Below the pieces are notes generated by a model that saw nothing but the letters and a program-made list of their open reading frames with translations, searched no databases and was not told the DNA's origin. DNA of 64,000 bases from the NCBI RefSeq assembly GCF_002008225.1, contig NZ_MRDH01000006.1, positions 186,001 to 250,000 of the forward strand, read 5' to 3'. Positions 53,670 through 62,652 of this stretch are shown one piece after another. The stretch comes from Agrobacterium salinitolerans (GTDB lineage Bacteria > Pseudomonadota > Alphaproteobacteria > Rhizobiales > Rhizobiaceae). The translations under genes were made by a program, and so were the position numbers. Every line of letters begins with the position of its first letter. The stretch's first letter is position 1.

Positions 53670-56183
53670 ATGAAGACACATGCACGGGCGGTGGTGATCG
53701 GTGGCGGCGTCGTTGGCGTTTCGACGCTTTATCATCTTGCCAAGAAGGGCTGGAGCGACAGCGTTCTCATCGAGCGCAAGGAGCTGACCTCGGGTTCCAC
53801 CTGGCATGCGGCCGGGCTTCTGCCGTTGTTCAACATGAGCTACTCGGTTGGTCAGATCCACAAATATTCCGTGAAGTTCTATGAGGAGCTTCAGGAAGAG
53901 ACCGGCATGAATGTCGGCTTCTCCAAGGTCTCGAATATCCGTCTCGCCCGCACCAAGGATCGCTGGGACGAATATATGTATTATGCCGGCATCGCCGAGA
54001 CCATCGGTGTGCGCGTCAACATGCTGACACCGGAGCAGGTGAAGGAAATCTGGCCGCTGTGTGAGACGGACGGCCTGCTGGGCGCCATCCAGCATCCTGA
54101 CGATGGTTACATCCAGCCCGCCGATCTGACACAGGCGCTGGCCAAAGGCGCGCGTGACCGCGGGGCGACCATCTATCGCAACACCACAGTCACCGCCATC
54201 GAGCAGCTGGAAGACGGTCACTGGAAGGTGACAACGGACAAGGGCGAGATCATCGCCGAACATATCATATCCTGCACGGGTTCCTTTGCCCGCAAGACCG
54301 GCGAGATGGTGGGCATCAATATCCCGGTCATTCCGGTCGAGCACCAATATATCGTCACGGAGCCGCATCCGGCCATTCAGGAACGTCGCCGCCAGGGCCT
54401 GCCTGAAATGGGCGTTCTGCGCGAATCCGATTCTGCCTGGTACATGCGCGAAGAGGCGGGTGGCCTGATCCTCGGTCCTTATGAAGTCGGCGCGCCGGTC
54501 TGTTATGTCGACGGTCCTTCCGATGACAGTGAATATGAGCTGTTCCAGGAGGAACTCGACCGCCTGATGCCGCATATCGAAACGGCCATGGTGCGTGTTC
54601 CGGCTTTCGGCGAAGTGGGCATCAAGAAGGTCTATAATGGCGCGATCGCCTATACGCCTGATGGTAACCCGATTGTCGGCCCTGCACCGGGCCTGAAGAA
54701 TTTCTGGCTGAACGAAGGCCATTCCTTCGGCATCACCGCTGCCGGTGGTGCTGGCTGGCAGCTGGCCGAGTGGATCGTCGATGGTGAGCCGACGCTCGAC
54801 CTGATGGGTGTCGATCCGCGCCGCTTCGGCCCCTACGCAACGGAAGGTTACCTCATCGCCAAGAACGAGGAAGCCTATGCCAACGTCTTCACCATGCATT
54901 ACCCGGATGAAGAGCGCTCCGCCGCCCGTCCGCTGAAGACGACGCCGGTTTATGACCGTCTGAAGAAGCTCGGCGGCGTGTTCGGCTCCGTCTATGGCTG
55001 GGAGCGCGCCAACTGGTATGCGCCGGAGGGTTATGCTCTGCGCGAGGAAGACCTCGGCGTTGGCGCCGATGTCATCACCAGCCACAACCATGCGCCGGCT
55101 CTGGATGACGGTCGTATCGTTGAAAAGTGGTCGTTCCGCCGTTCGAACTATTTCGAACATGTCGGTAACGAGGTGAAGAATGTGCATCAGAATGTCGGCG
55201 TGCTCGATATGTCCGCCTTCGCCAAGATGGAAGTCTCCGGCCCTGGCGCACGGGCCTGGCTGGACAGCATTCTCGCCAATGCCATCCCGAAGAAGCGCGG
55301 CCGTATCGCGCTTACCCATCTCCTGACGCCGAATGGCGGCGTGAAAGCGGAATTCACGGTCTATGAATGGGCGCCGGGCCGCTTCTACATGGTTTCGGCC
55401 GGTGGTCTCGAAGCGCATGACCATGACGTTCTGCGCCGCCTTGCCCCGACCGACGGTTCTGTGGTGTTGCAGCCGATCACCCAGAAATACGGCGTGCTGG
55501 TTCTTGCCGGTCCGAAGTCGCGCGATCTGTTGAAGAAGCTGACACGCACGAGCCTTGAGAACAAGGATTTCCCCTGGCTTACCGGCAAGCAGATTTCCGT
55601 CGGCGTGGCGACGGCGCATGCGTTGCGCGTCAACTTCGTGGGCGAACTTGGCTGGGAACTGCACCATCCGATCGAGATGCAGAACTACATCTTCGACCGG
55701 CTGATGGAAGCGGGCGCCGAATTCGGGATCAAGCCATTCGGTATCCGCGCCATGGTCTCCATGTCGCTCGAAAAATCCTATCGCAACATGGGCCGCGAGC
55801 TGTCGGTGGAATACAACGCCTATGAATCCGGTCTTGATCGCTTCGTGCGCCCGGAAAAATCCTTCATCGGCCGCGATGCGCTGGTGGCTTACAAGGAAGC
55901 CGGTGCGAAGTGGGTGTTCTCGACGCTGACCGTGTCTGGCAATACAGACGTCGATGCGCGCGGTTCTGAGGCGATCTTCGATGAGAACGGTGTGCTTGCC
56001 GGGCGTGCGACGAGCGGCGGTTTCGGCTGGCGCATGGGCAAATCCATCGCACTCGCCATGCTCAAGCCGGAATATGCGGCCGTGGGCACCAAGCTCAAGA
56101 TCCGCATTCTCGGCACGTCCTACGATGCTGAAGTGGTGGAAGAGAGCCCGTTCGACACCGATAACGCGCTTCTGCGCGTATAA
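53670..56183 (+). CDS. Dimethylglycine/sarcosine dehydrogenase-like FAD enzyme with GcvT domain
   Basis: An 837-residue enzyme. The N-terminal FAD-dependent oxidoreductase domain starts with the Rossmann motif AVVIGGGVVGVSTLYHLAKKG; ELTSGSTWHAAGLLPLF follows, where His46 is at the position that covalently binds FAD in dimethylglycine dehydrogenase. The active-site region continues to about residue 420 (linker FAO_M). The C-terminal half is a GcvT-type aminomethyltransferase domain (RSNYFEHVGNEVKNVHQNVGVLDMSAFAKMEVSGPGA, ELGWELHHPIEMQNYIF, SLEKSYRNMGREL). It would demethylate an N-methyl glycine derivative and hand the one-carbon unit to folate. The exact substrate (dimethylglycine, sarcosine or other) is not decided. 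Confidence 0.92.
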   Translation: MKTHARAVVIGGGVVGVSTLYHLAKKGWSDSVLIERKELTSGSTWHAAGLLPLFNMSYSVGQIHKYSVKFYEELQEETGMNVGFSKVSNIRLARTKDRWDEYMYYAGIAETIGVRVNMLTPEQVKEIWPLCETDGLLGAIQHPDDGYIQPADLTQALAKGARDRGATIYRNTTVTAIEQLEDGHWKVTTDKGEIIAEHIISCTGSFARKTGEMVGINIPVIPVEHQYIVTEPHPAIQERRRQGLPEMGVLRESDSAWYMREEAGGLILGPYEVGAPVCYVDGPSDDSEYELFQEELDRLMPHIETAMVRVPAFGEVGIKKVYNGAIAYTPDGNPIVGPAPGLKNFWLNEGHSFGITAAGGAGWQLAEWIVDGEPTLDLMGVDPRRFGPYATEGYLIAKNEEAYANVFTMHYPDEERSAARPLKTTPVYDRLKKLGGVFGSVYGWERANWYAPEGYALREEDLGVGADVITSHNHAPALDDGRIVEKWSFRRSNYFEHVGNEVKNVHQNVGVLDMSAFAKMEVSGPGARAWLDSILANAIPKKRGRIALTHLLTPNGGVKAEFTVYEWAPGRFYMVSAGGLEAHDHDVLRRLAPTDGSVVLQPITQKYGVLVLAGPKSRDLLKKLTRTSLENKDFPWLTGKQISVGVATAHALRVNFVGELGWELHHPIEMQNYIFDRLMEAGAEFGIKPFGIRAMVSMSLEKSYRNMGRELSVEYNAYESGLDRFVRPEKSFIGRDALVAYKEAGAKWVFSTLTVSGNTDVDARGSEAIFDENGVLAGRATSGGFGWRMGKSIALAMLKPEYAAVGTKLKIRILGTSYDAEVVEESPFDTDNALLRV

Positions 56184-56208
56184 GACAGAAATCCCCTCCC
56201 AAACTTGG

Positions 56209-56240
56209 AATACGGCCCCTCGCGGGCCGTATTTCCGTTT
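56209..56240 (+). terminator. Rho-independent terminator of the dehydrogenase gene
   Basis: A perfect 10-bp stem AATACGGCCC/GGGCCGTATT (56209-56218 with 56224-56233) and a T-rich tail (TCCGTTT), 26 bases after the stop. Confidence 0.85.
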
Positions 56241-56343
56241 AAGTAAGCATGTGCTCAACTGAAGCTTCAGAAATAGTGCTATTAATCATTCTGAAAAATG
56301 AGCCTGCTATCTTAAGCTGACATTCGATGGGGGTCGGGACAGA

Positions 56344-57177
56344 ATGAATTTCCTGGGCATAACGGGCATGCAGTATTCGGGCGTGCCTTTTACAAATAGC
56401 CGGATTTTGCTGGCGGAAGACAGCAACGTGTTCACCCAGATGGTGAGCAGGCGGCTCAATGAGATGCTGGGCGTTTCCGTGGAGGTATGCCGCTCCTTCG
56501 AAGAGTTGCAGGCCTGTTACGAACATTCGTCCGAACCGGTAACGCTCGCCATTTCCAACATCAACCTGCCGGGAGCGGAAAAGGGCGAGGCGCTGGAATA
56601 TCTGATCGATCTTTCGATCCCGACCATCGTTTTCACCAGCACGTTTCATGAGGCGACGCGCGAAACGCTGATCGCCAAGGATGTGGTCGATTATATTCTG
56701 AAGGACAATATTTTCGCCGTGGACATGCTGACGGAATCCGTCTGTCGCTTTCTCACCAACCACCGCCATCATGTGCTGATTGTCGATGACAGCCCGACGG
56801 CGCGGGCGCTGCTTTCGAGCCGCCTCAAGCGTTATAATTTCCGTGTCAGCCTGGCGGATAGTGGGGCGAAGGCGCTCGATATCCTGAAGGCCAATCCCGA
56901 TATCGGCCTTGTGGTCACCGACTATAACATGCCCGATATTGACGGCTTTGAGCTGACGCGGCGCATCCGCACCGTGCGCGGGTCGCATGAGCTGCGCATC
57001 ATCGGGGTTTCGTCCTCCACCAACCGGCTGCTTTCCGCGCGGTTTTTGAAGGCAGGCGGCAATGATTTCATGCTGCGTCCCTTCATCGATGAGGAGTTTT
57101 ATTGCCGGGTCAACCAGAACCTCGACACGCTGGTGCAGATACAGCTGGCGAAAGCGGGGGTGAGGCCGGCGGCCTGA
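56344..57177 (+). CDS. Two-receiver-domain response regulator without output domain
   Basis: A 277-residue protein made of two tandem REC domains. REC1 (about 19-138): acidic pair Glu25-Asp26 (ILLAEDSN), but the phosphoacceptor position is Asn72 (LAISNINLPG), with Thr/Ser at TSTF and Lys120 (DYILKDN) kept. REC2 (about 143-265): DD148-149 (VLIVDDSPTAR) and phosphoacceptor Asp193 (VVTDYNMPDIDGFE), while the usual Lys of the KPF motif is Arg245 (MLRPFIDEEF). So each domain lacks one key residue and neither is canonical. There is no DNA-binding, GGDEF or other output domain. It probably works through protein-protein contacts. No kinase is next to it. Confidence 0.88.
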   Translation: MNFLGITGMQYSGVPFTNSRILLAEDSNVFTQMVSRRLNEMLGVSVEVCRSFEELQACYEHSSEPVTLAISNINLPGAEKGEALEYLIDLSIPTIVFTSTFHEATRETLIAKDVVDYILKDNIFAVDMLTESVCRFLTNHRHHVLIVDDSPTARALLSSRLKRYNFRVSLADSGAKALDILKANPDIGLVVTDYNMPDIDGFELTRRIRTVRGSHELRIIGVSSSTNRLLSARFLKAGGNDFMLRPFIDEEFYCRVNQNLDTLVQIQLAKAGVRPAA

Positions 57178-57193
57178 TCCAACGCTTTCCCCG

Positions 57194-58750
57194 TTAAAGC
57201 TGCGATTCCAGCGGCAGGAAGCGCATGACGCCGGCAACGATGCGGCGGCTGATGGCGGCGTCTGGTTCGCGCCGGTATGTTCTGGTTCGCCCCTGTTCTT
57301 CCGTCTTCCAGACGATATGCCTGCCCTTGTCGATTTCCAGCGCGAAGCTCATGCTGGGGCGGATTTCTTTGGCGAATATCTCGTCCATGCGGGCAACCAG
57401 CGGGGCTGAGTTGAACACGACGCCCATCTCCGTATTGAGCGAGGCGGAGCGTGGGTCGAAATTGAGCGAGCCGATATAACCGGTCGCGCCATCGCGGGTG
57501 AAGGCCTTGGTATGCAGGCTTGCCTGGCCCGAGCCGCGCAGGGTGAAGCTCGCCTGATCCGCCTGCGCGCGCAATTCGTGCAGTCGCACCCCGGCGGCCA
57601 GAAGCGGCTTGCGATAGCGGGCATAACCGGCGTGCACGGCGGCCACATCCGTTGCGGCCAGCGAATTGGTGAGGATGGCGACCGAGACGCCGCTTTCGGC
57701 AAGTCCTGAAAATATCCCCACGCCCTGTTTGCCGGGAATGAAATAGGGAGAGGTGATGTGAAGGCTGTCGCCTGCCTCCTGCATCAGCGGCAAAAGGCTC
57801 TCCATCAGGAAGTTATGGCCCTTGCGGCGCTTTCCCGCCGCCTTCTCCGGTGGGTCGGCCAGCACATCTGCCGATTCGACCCAGTGCAGACGATCCGACA
57901 TCAGGAAATGATCGCGGCCATGTTGGCTTTCGACCCGTTCGAGATAAGGTTTCGCCGCCTCGCTTTTCGGCAACGCGTCCAGTTCGCGCCGTAGCTTTGC
58001 AAGCTTGTTGGGCCTGCGTGCGAGCAGCGACCGCACCGGAACGGCAACGGCGCTGTTCCAGTAATCGTCAAAGATTTCGGTGGCATCGGCAACGATGTTG
58101 CCGAAACCGAGAATATCGAAATCGTGAAAATTCGCCCGCTCGGCGGCGTCGAAATAGGCGTCGCCAATATTGCGTCCGCCGACGATGACCGCGCGCCCAT
58201 CGGCAATCCATGCCTTGTTGTGCATGCGCCGGTTGACGCTGCGGAAGCGCAGCACCAGCTCGATGCTTCGATGCAGGATGTTTTCCCGCGCCCGGGTGGG
58301 GTTGAACAGTTGCAACTCGATGTTCGGATGGCTGTCGATGGCGTGGAAGATGCGGTCGGAAATGGAAACGCCGAGATCGTCGAGCAGCAGGCGCACGCGC
58401 ACGCCGCGATCGGCGGCGGCGATGACTTCGCGCATCATCAGCCGCCCGGTGAGATCGGCGTTCCACATGTAATACATGAGATCGAGGCTGCGCCCGGCGG
58501 CGCGCGCCGCCGCCACGCGCACCGCAAAGGCATCGAGGTTGGAATGCAGCAGGCAGAGCGCATTCTTCTCATTCCAGCCGTTTTTTATCGATTGCCAGTG
58601 CCGGTCCAGCGTTGTTGCGTCTTCGGCAAGGGGCAGGGCGGCGGAAGGGCGCTTGGGAATGGTCCTTTCCCGCTGTTTGCCGATGACGACAAACAGGCTC
58701 GGCCCTATGACCAAGAGAAGAATGATGATGAAGACCGTAAATGCCGTCAC
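57194..58750 (-). CDS. Phospholipase D-family protein (cardiolipin synthase-like, ClsC type)
   Basis: A 518-residue protein with one N-terminal membrane anchor (AFTVFIIILLLVIGPSLFVVIG) and two HKD motifs: RMHNKAWIADGRAVIVGGRN (His177, Lys179, Asp184) and LHTKAFTRDGATGYIGSLNFD (His413, Lys415, Asp420). Together they form one PLD active site. The layout matches bacterial cardiolipin synthases of the ClsC kind, which use phosphatidylglycerol and another lipid or glycerol derivative; a phospholipase or phosphatidyl transferase with other acceptors is possible. The protein faces the periplasm if the anchor is an uncleaved signal. It converges with the response regulator gene with a gap of 16 bases. 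Confidence 0.9.
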   Translation of the reverse strand: MTAFTVFIIILLLVIGPSLFVVIGKQRERTIPKRPSAALPLAEDATTLDRHWQSIKNGWNEKNALCLLHSNLDAFAVRVAAARAAGRSLDLMYYMWNADLTGRLMMREVIAAADRGVRVRLLLDDLGVSISDRIFHAIDSHPNIELQLFNPTRARENILHRSIELVLRFRSVNRRMHNKAWIADGRAVIVGGRNIGDAYFDAAERANFHDFDILGFGNIVADATEIFDDYWNSAVAVPVRSLLARRPNKLAKLRRELDALPKSEAAKPYLERVESQHGRDHFLMSDRLHWVESADVLADPPEKAAGKRRKGHNFLMESLLPLMQEAGDSLHITSPYFIPGKQGVGIFSGLAESGVSVAILTNSLAATDVAAVHAGYARYRKPLLAAGVRLHELRAQADQASFTLRGSGQASLHTKAFTRDGATGYIGSLNFDPRSASLNTEMGVVFNSAPLVARMDEIFAKEIRPSMSFALEIDKGRHIVWKTEEQGRTRTYRREPDAAISRRIVAGVMRFLPLESQL

Positions 58751-58882
58751 TTGTTTTGATCGCTCCCGGCCCGAAGAGTATCAGGCGGGATGAAAACGCG
58801 CGAGGGGATAAAGCGTTCATGGCACCTCGTGCCATCAGTGTGAAAAAGGCGTGTTTTCCACGCGCCGAAAGGACTTGTGAAT

Positions 58883-58904
58883 CACATAAGTGTGTGCTTA
58901 TGTG
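58883..58904. promoter_or_regulatory. Palindromic operator in front of the arsR-family gene
   Basis: CACATAAG-TGTGTG-CTTATGTG, a perfect 8-bp inverted repeat with a 6-base spacer, ending 5 bases before the ArsR start codon at 58910. Its size, AT-rich half-sites and position are typical of an autoregulatory ArsR/SmtB operator. Confidence 0.7.
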
Positions 58905-58909
58905 TTGCT

Positions 58910-59224
58910 ATGACAGAGAACGATATTTTCCGGGCGCTGGCCGATCCGACGCGACGCGCCATTTTCGAAAAGCTGGCGGATGGCGCCATGAACGCTTCCG
59001 CCCTGCGTGAGGGGATCGAAATCAGCCAACCGGCCATGTCGCAGCATCTTTCAGTGTTACGCGGGGCAGGGCTGGTGGTCGAGAAGCGGCAGGGCCGTTT
59101 CGTCAATTACGAAGTCGATCCGGACGGGCTGACGCGCATTGCGGCCTGGCTCGGCAAATATCGCGCCTACTGGCCGCAGCGCATTGAGGCTCTCAAACTC
59201 CTGCTGAAGGATATGGACCAATGA
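58910..59224 (+). CDS. ArsR-family winged-helix transcriptional regulator
   Basis: A 104-residue ArsR/SmtB repressor: MTENDIFRALADPTRRAIFEKL is the usual start of the family, and the recognition helix region is ISQPAMSQHLSVLRGAGLVVEKRQGRFVNYEV. There are no Cys residues, so it is not a metal-sensing ArsR of the classical kind; this subgroup is often paired with an AHSA1 protein. The ATG at 58910 is favoured since a GTG 33 bases upstream would put the palindrome inside the gene; the Shine-Dalgarno is weak. It overlaps the next gene by 4 bases (ATGA). It presumably represses its own operon via the palindrome at 58883-58904. Confidence 0.92.
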   Translation: MTENDIFRALADPTRRAIFEKLADGAMNASALREGIEISQPAMSQHLSVLRGAGLVVEKRQGRFVNYEVDPDGLTRIAAWLGKYRAYWPQRIEALKLLLKDMDQ

Positions 59225-59577
59225 ACAGGCAGACACCGGAAGCGCCTAAAAACGGCATCGAGCTTGAATATGATCTGGACGAGCCGCCGCAGAAAGTGTG
59301 GCGCGCCATCAGCATTCCGGCGTTCCGCGCCATATGGTTGCCGGCGGAGGCGCTGGCGGAAGCGGAAGCAATCGATATCACGCCCGGCGAAGAAGTGCGC
59401 TACAGGTTGCGGGAGGACACGCCGCCATTTCTGGAAAGCACCGTCACCTTCAGGATCGCGGCGAATACCCAAGGCGGTACCAGCCTGCGCATCATTCATG
59501 ATTTGCCAGTCAATACCGGCCGGATGATAAAGGCCGCCGCAAATCACAACGGTTCGTCGATCAAGCTCGCGGCCTGA
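59221..59577 (+). CDS. AHSA1/SRPBCC-domain protein
   Basis: A 118-residue protein of the START-like AHSA1 group: [33 protein letters not shown] is the typical opening, with Val-Trp in the first helix, and the beta-sheet segments VRYRLRED and STVTFRIAA follow. The fold makes a hydrophobic pocket for a small ligand. It overlaps arsR by 4 bases and is surely co-expressed with it, an arrangement widely seen for ArsR/AHSA1 pairs, in which the AHSA1 protein may bind or alter the compound sensed by the regulator. It is short for the family (usually 140-160). Confidence 0.88.
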   Translation: MNRQTPEAPKNGIELEYDLDEPPQKVWRAISIPAFRAIWLPAEALAEAEAIDITPGEEVRYRLREDTPPFLESTVTFRIAANTQGGTSLRIIHDLPVNTGRMIKAAANHNGSSIKLAA

Positions 59578-59620
59578 TCCCTCCCGTTCCCCGACATTTC
59601 TTAACGACAGGAGTTCGCCG

Positions 59621-60229
59621 ATGCGCGAAGCGATGCAACTCGTCCCTATGGTAGTCGAACAATCCTCCAGGGGAGAAAGGTCTTTCGATATCTATTCCCG
59701 CCTGTTGCGGGAGAGGATCATCTTCCTCAACGGCGAGGTGAACGATACGGTTTCGGCGCTGGTCTGCGCGCAGTTGCTGTTTCTCGAGGCGGAAAACCCG
59801 AAGAAGCCGATCCATCTCTATATCAATTCGCCGGGTGGCGTCGTGACCAGCGGTCTCGCCATGTATGACACCATGCATTATATCCGCGCACCGGTTCATA
59901 CGCTCTGCATGGGAACGGCCCGCTCGATGGGATCGTTTCTGCTGATGGCAGGTGAACCGGGTGAGCGGAGCGCCCTTCCCAATGCCAGCATCCACATTCA
60001 TCAACCTCTGGGCGGTTTCCAGGGGCAGGCGTCGGACATGCTGATCCATGCCGAAGAGATGCGGCAGACCAAGCACCGCATGACGCGGCTTTACGCTGAA
60101 CATTGCAAACGCAGTTACGAGAAATTCGAAGCCGCCATGGATCGGGATTTTTTCATGACGGCGGAGCAAGCATTGGAATGGGGCCTGATCGACCGCGTTC
60201 TGGGCGTGCGTGAGGATGTTGCGGCGTAG
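59621..60229 (+). CDS. clpP: ATP-dependent Clp protease proteolytic subunit ClpP (paralogue)
   Basis: A 202-residue ClpP with the catalytic triad: Ser102 in [11 protein letters not shown], His127 in [10 protein letters not shown], and Asp in the [17 protein letters not shown] block. [18 protein letters not shown] is the oxyanion/substrate strand region. An Arg precedes the catalytic Ser where most housekeeping ClpPs have Ala, which suggests a paralogue rather than the main enzyme encoded beside clpX. It would form a 14-subunit barrel that works with ClpA or ClpX. The gene starts 43 bases after the AHSA1 stop on the same strand and may be read through from the ArsR-controlled promoter. Confidence 0.93.
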   Translation: MREAMQLVPMVVEQSSRGERSFDIYSRLLRERIIFLNGEVNDTVSALVCAQLLFLEAENPKKPIHLYINSPGGVVTSGLAMYDTMHYIRAPVHTLCMGTARSMGSFLLMAGEPGERSALPNASIHIHQPLGGFQGQASDMLIHAEEMRQTKHRMTRLYAEHCKRSYEKFEAAMDRDFFMTAEQALEWGLIDRVLGVREDVAA

Positions 60230-60271
60230 TGCCGGGTACTATCCGCATGATGTTGCCTCCATATCAAAGCA

Positions 60272-60296
60272 AAAGGCAGCGCCATGCGCTGCCTTT
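60272..60296. terminator. Bidirectional terminator between clpP and parE
   Basis: A perfect 10-bp stem AAAGGCAGCG/CGCTGCCTTT (60272-60281 with 60287-60296), loop CCATG, flanked by A/T on both sides between convergent genes. Confidence 0.85.
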
Positions 60297-60315
60297 CAAG
60301 GTTTGGTCCGGATGA

Positions 60316-62430
60316 TCAGATATCCAGATTATCCGCAAAGGCCGCCCGTTCCTGAATGAAGCGGAAACGGGCATCCGCCTTGGTGCCCATCAGATTGTCG
60401 ACGGCCTCGCGGGTTCCTTCGAAATCCACGTCGTCGATCTCGACGCGCAGCAGGGTGCGCTTTTCGGGATCCATGGTGGTTTCCTTAAGTTGCGCGGCCA
60501 TCATTTCGCCGAGGCCTTTGAAGCGGCTGATTTCCACCTTCTTGCCCTTGAACATGGTTTCCATCAGCTCAGTGCGGTGGGCGTCGTCGCGGGCGTAGGC
60601 GGATTTCGCACCTTGCGCGATCTTGTAGAGCGGCGGCACGGCCAGATAGAGATGGTTGCCGCGAATGAGTTCCGGCATTTCCTGATAGAAGAAGGTGATG
60701 AGCAGCGAGGCGATATGGGCGCCGTCGACATCGGCATCGGTCATGATGATGATGCGCTCGTACCGCAAATCCTCTTCGCGGTACTTTGTGCGCGTGCCGC
60801 AGCCCAGCGCCTGGATGAGATCGGCGATCTGCTGGTTGGCGGAGAGCTTTTCGCGGCTGGCGCTGCCGACGTTGAGGATTTTACCGCGCAGCGGCAGGAT
60901 GGCTTGGTTGGCGCGGTTGCGCGCCTGCTTGGCCGAGCCACCGGCCGAGTCGCCCTCGACGATGAAAAGCTCAGCGCCTTCTGCGGTGTTCTGGGCGCAA
61001 TCCGCCAGCTTGCCGGGCAGGCGCAGCTTTCGCACGGCGGTCTTGCGATTGACTTCCTTTTCCTTGCGGCGGCGCAGGCGTTCTTCGGCGCGCTCGATCA
61101 CCCAGTCGAGCAGCTTTGCCGCTTCGCCCGGATTGCCGGCGAGATAATGGTCGAAGGGATCGCGTAGCGCGTTTTCGACGATGCGCTGGGCCTCGACGGT
61201 TGCGAGCTTGTCCTTGGTCTGGCCGACGAATTCAGGCTCGCGGATGAAGACGGAGAGCATGCCGGCAGCCGAGATCATCACGTCATCGGTGGTGATGTCC
61301 TTGGCGCGCTTGTTCTGCGTCAGGTCCGCATAATTCTTCAGGCCCTTGGTGAGCGCGATGCGGAAGCCCGCCTCATGCGTGCCGCCTTCAGGGGTCGGGA
61401 TGGTGTTGCAATAGGAATGGATCTGCGTGTCGCCGCCATACCAGGTGACTGCCCATTCCAGCGCACCGTGGCCGCCGGTCTTTTCCGTGCGGCCCGAGAA
61501 AATTTCGCGGGTGACGGTGAATTCCTTGCCAAGCGTGGCGGCGAGATAGTCCTTCAGGCCGCCGGGGAAATGGAACACGGCCTTTTCGGGGATTTCACCA
61601 CCGGCCGGCACCATGCCGGGATCGCAGCTCCAGCGGATTTCAACGCCGCCGAACAGATAGGCCTTGGAGCGGGCCATGCGGAAGATGCGGGCCGCCTCGA
61701 ATTTCGCGTGATCGCCGAAAATTTGCGGATCGGGATGGAAACGCACGCGGGTGCCGCGACGGTTGTGCACGTCGCCCAGCTCTTCCAACGGACCGATCGG
61801 CAGGCCGCGCGAGAAACGCTGGCGGTAAAGCTTGCGGTTACGCGCCACTTCCACTTCCAGAAGATCGGAGAGCGCATTGACCACGGAAACACCGACGCCG
61901 TGCAGGCCGCCCGATGTCTCATAGGCCTTGCCGTCGAACTTGCCGCCGGCATGCAGCTTGGTCATGATGACTTCGAGCGTGGACTTGCCCGGCACCTGCG
62001 GATGGTTTTCCACCGGAATGCCACGGCCATTATCCGTTACCGTCAGGAAACCTTCCGCATCGAGATGGACCTCGATGAAATTGGCGTGGCCGGCGACGGC
62101 CTCGTCCATGGAGTTGTCGATGACTTCGGCAAAAAGGTGGTGCAGCGCCTTTTCGTCCGTGCCGCCGATATACATGCCCGGGCGCATGCGCACGGGCTCA
62201 AGCCCCTCGAGCACGCGGATCGAGGACGCGCCGTAGTCGTCACCGGTCGGTGATACAGGGGCGGGCGGCGTCACGGCCGCAACGGCTGCGGGTTTCGGCT
62301 GCACATTCGCGTTGGCGGGCACGTTGGCGGCCGCGGTCACCGGCGTCTTTGCGGCATCCCCGTTCGTTTCCGTATCGCTGTTTCGTGCTGCCGGAAGACC
62401 GGAGAAGAGATCGTTGCTGTCGTCCATCAT
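60316..62430 (-). CDS. parE: DNA topoisomerase IV subunit B (ParE)
   Basis: A protein of about 704 residues. The N-terminal 75 residues are a low-complexity lead (rich in Ala, Pro, Thr, Val) absent from E. coli ParE. The GHKL ATPase follows (EVIDNSMDEAVAGHANFIEV, DNGRGIPVENHP, TSGGLHGVGVSVVNALS), then the transducer (KK motif in QNKRAKDITTDDV...), and the TOPRIM domain with LFIVEGDSAGGSAKQARNR and IIIMTDADVDGAHIASLL. The final segment YKGLGEM reads RFKGLGEMMAAQLKETTMDPEKRTLL, which separates ParE from GyrB only by alignment. I use the ATG at 62430; a TTG at 62436 is also in frame. ParE decatenates daughter chromosomes together with ParC. Confidence 0.95.
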   Translation of the reverse strand: MMDDSNDLFSGLPAARNSDTETNGDAAKTPVTAAANVPANANVQPKPAAVAAVTPPAPVSPTGDDYGASSIRVLEGLEPVRMRPGMYIGGTDEKALHHLFAEVIDNSMDEAVAGHANFIEVHLDAEGFLTVTDNGRGIPVENHPQVPGKSTLEVIMTKLHAGGKFDGKAYETSGGLHGVGVSVVNALSDLLEVEVARNRKLYRQRFSRGLPIGPLEELGDVHNRRGTRVRFHPDPQIFGDHAKFEAARIFRMARSKAYLFGGVEIRWSCDPGMVPAGGEIPEKAVFHFPGGLKDYLAATLGKEFTVTREIFSGRTEKTGGHGALEWAVTWYGGDTQIHSYCNTIPTPEGGTHEAGFRIALTKGLKNYADLTQNKRAKDITTDDVMISAAGMLSVFIREPEFVGQTKDKLATVEAQRIVENALRDPFDHYLAGNPGEAAKLLDWVIERAEERLRRRKEKEVNRKTAVRKLRLPGKLADCAQNTAEGAELFIVEGDSAGGSAKQARNRANQAILPLRGKILNVGSASREKLSANQQIADLIQALGCGTRTKYREEDLRYERIIIMTDADVDGAHIASLLITFFYQEMPELIRGNHLYLAVPPLYKIAQGAKSAYARDDAHRTELMETMFKGKKVEISRFKGLGEMMAAQLKETTMDPEKRTLLRVEIDDVDFEGTREAVDNLMGTKADARFRFIQERAAFADNLDI

Positions 62431-62652
62431 GTCCAAAGTTCAAAAGCGTGTGTCAGAATTTCGCCATGCGAATCATTATGCCAGTAGCGTCAATCATAAC
62501 GCCAAACGCGGTTCCCGTCCGATTCAAGGGTCCGTCTGGCAAACGCGGCGCATCCTATGCCACGATTGTGTCAGGGTTTCGCAACAGGAGGATTGCGCTG
62601 CCGGCTTTGCGATGGCAAGTCTCGCAGCCACGAATGAACGGTTAGCCAAGGC

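Noticed and set aside
53655-56258. An 867-codon open frame opposite the dehydrogenase gene
   Set aside because: Although long, it is rich in His, Arg and Gln with no recognisable domain, and the other strand encodes a complete FAD/GcvT enzyme.
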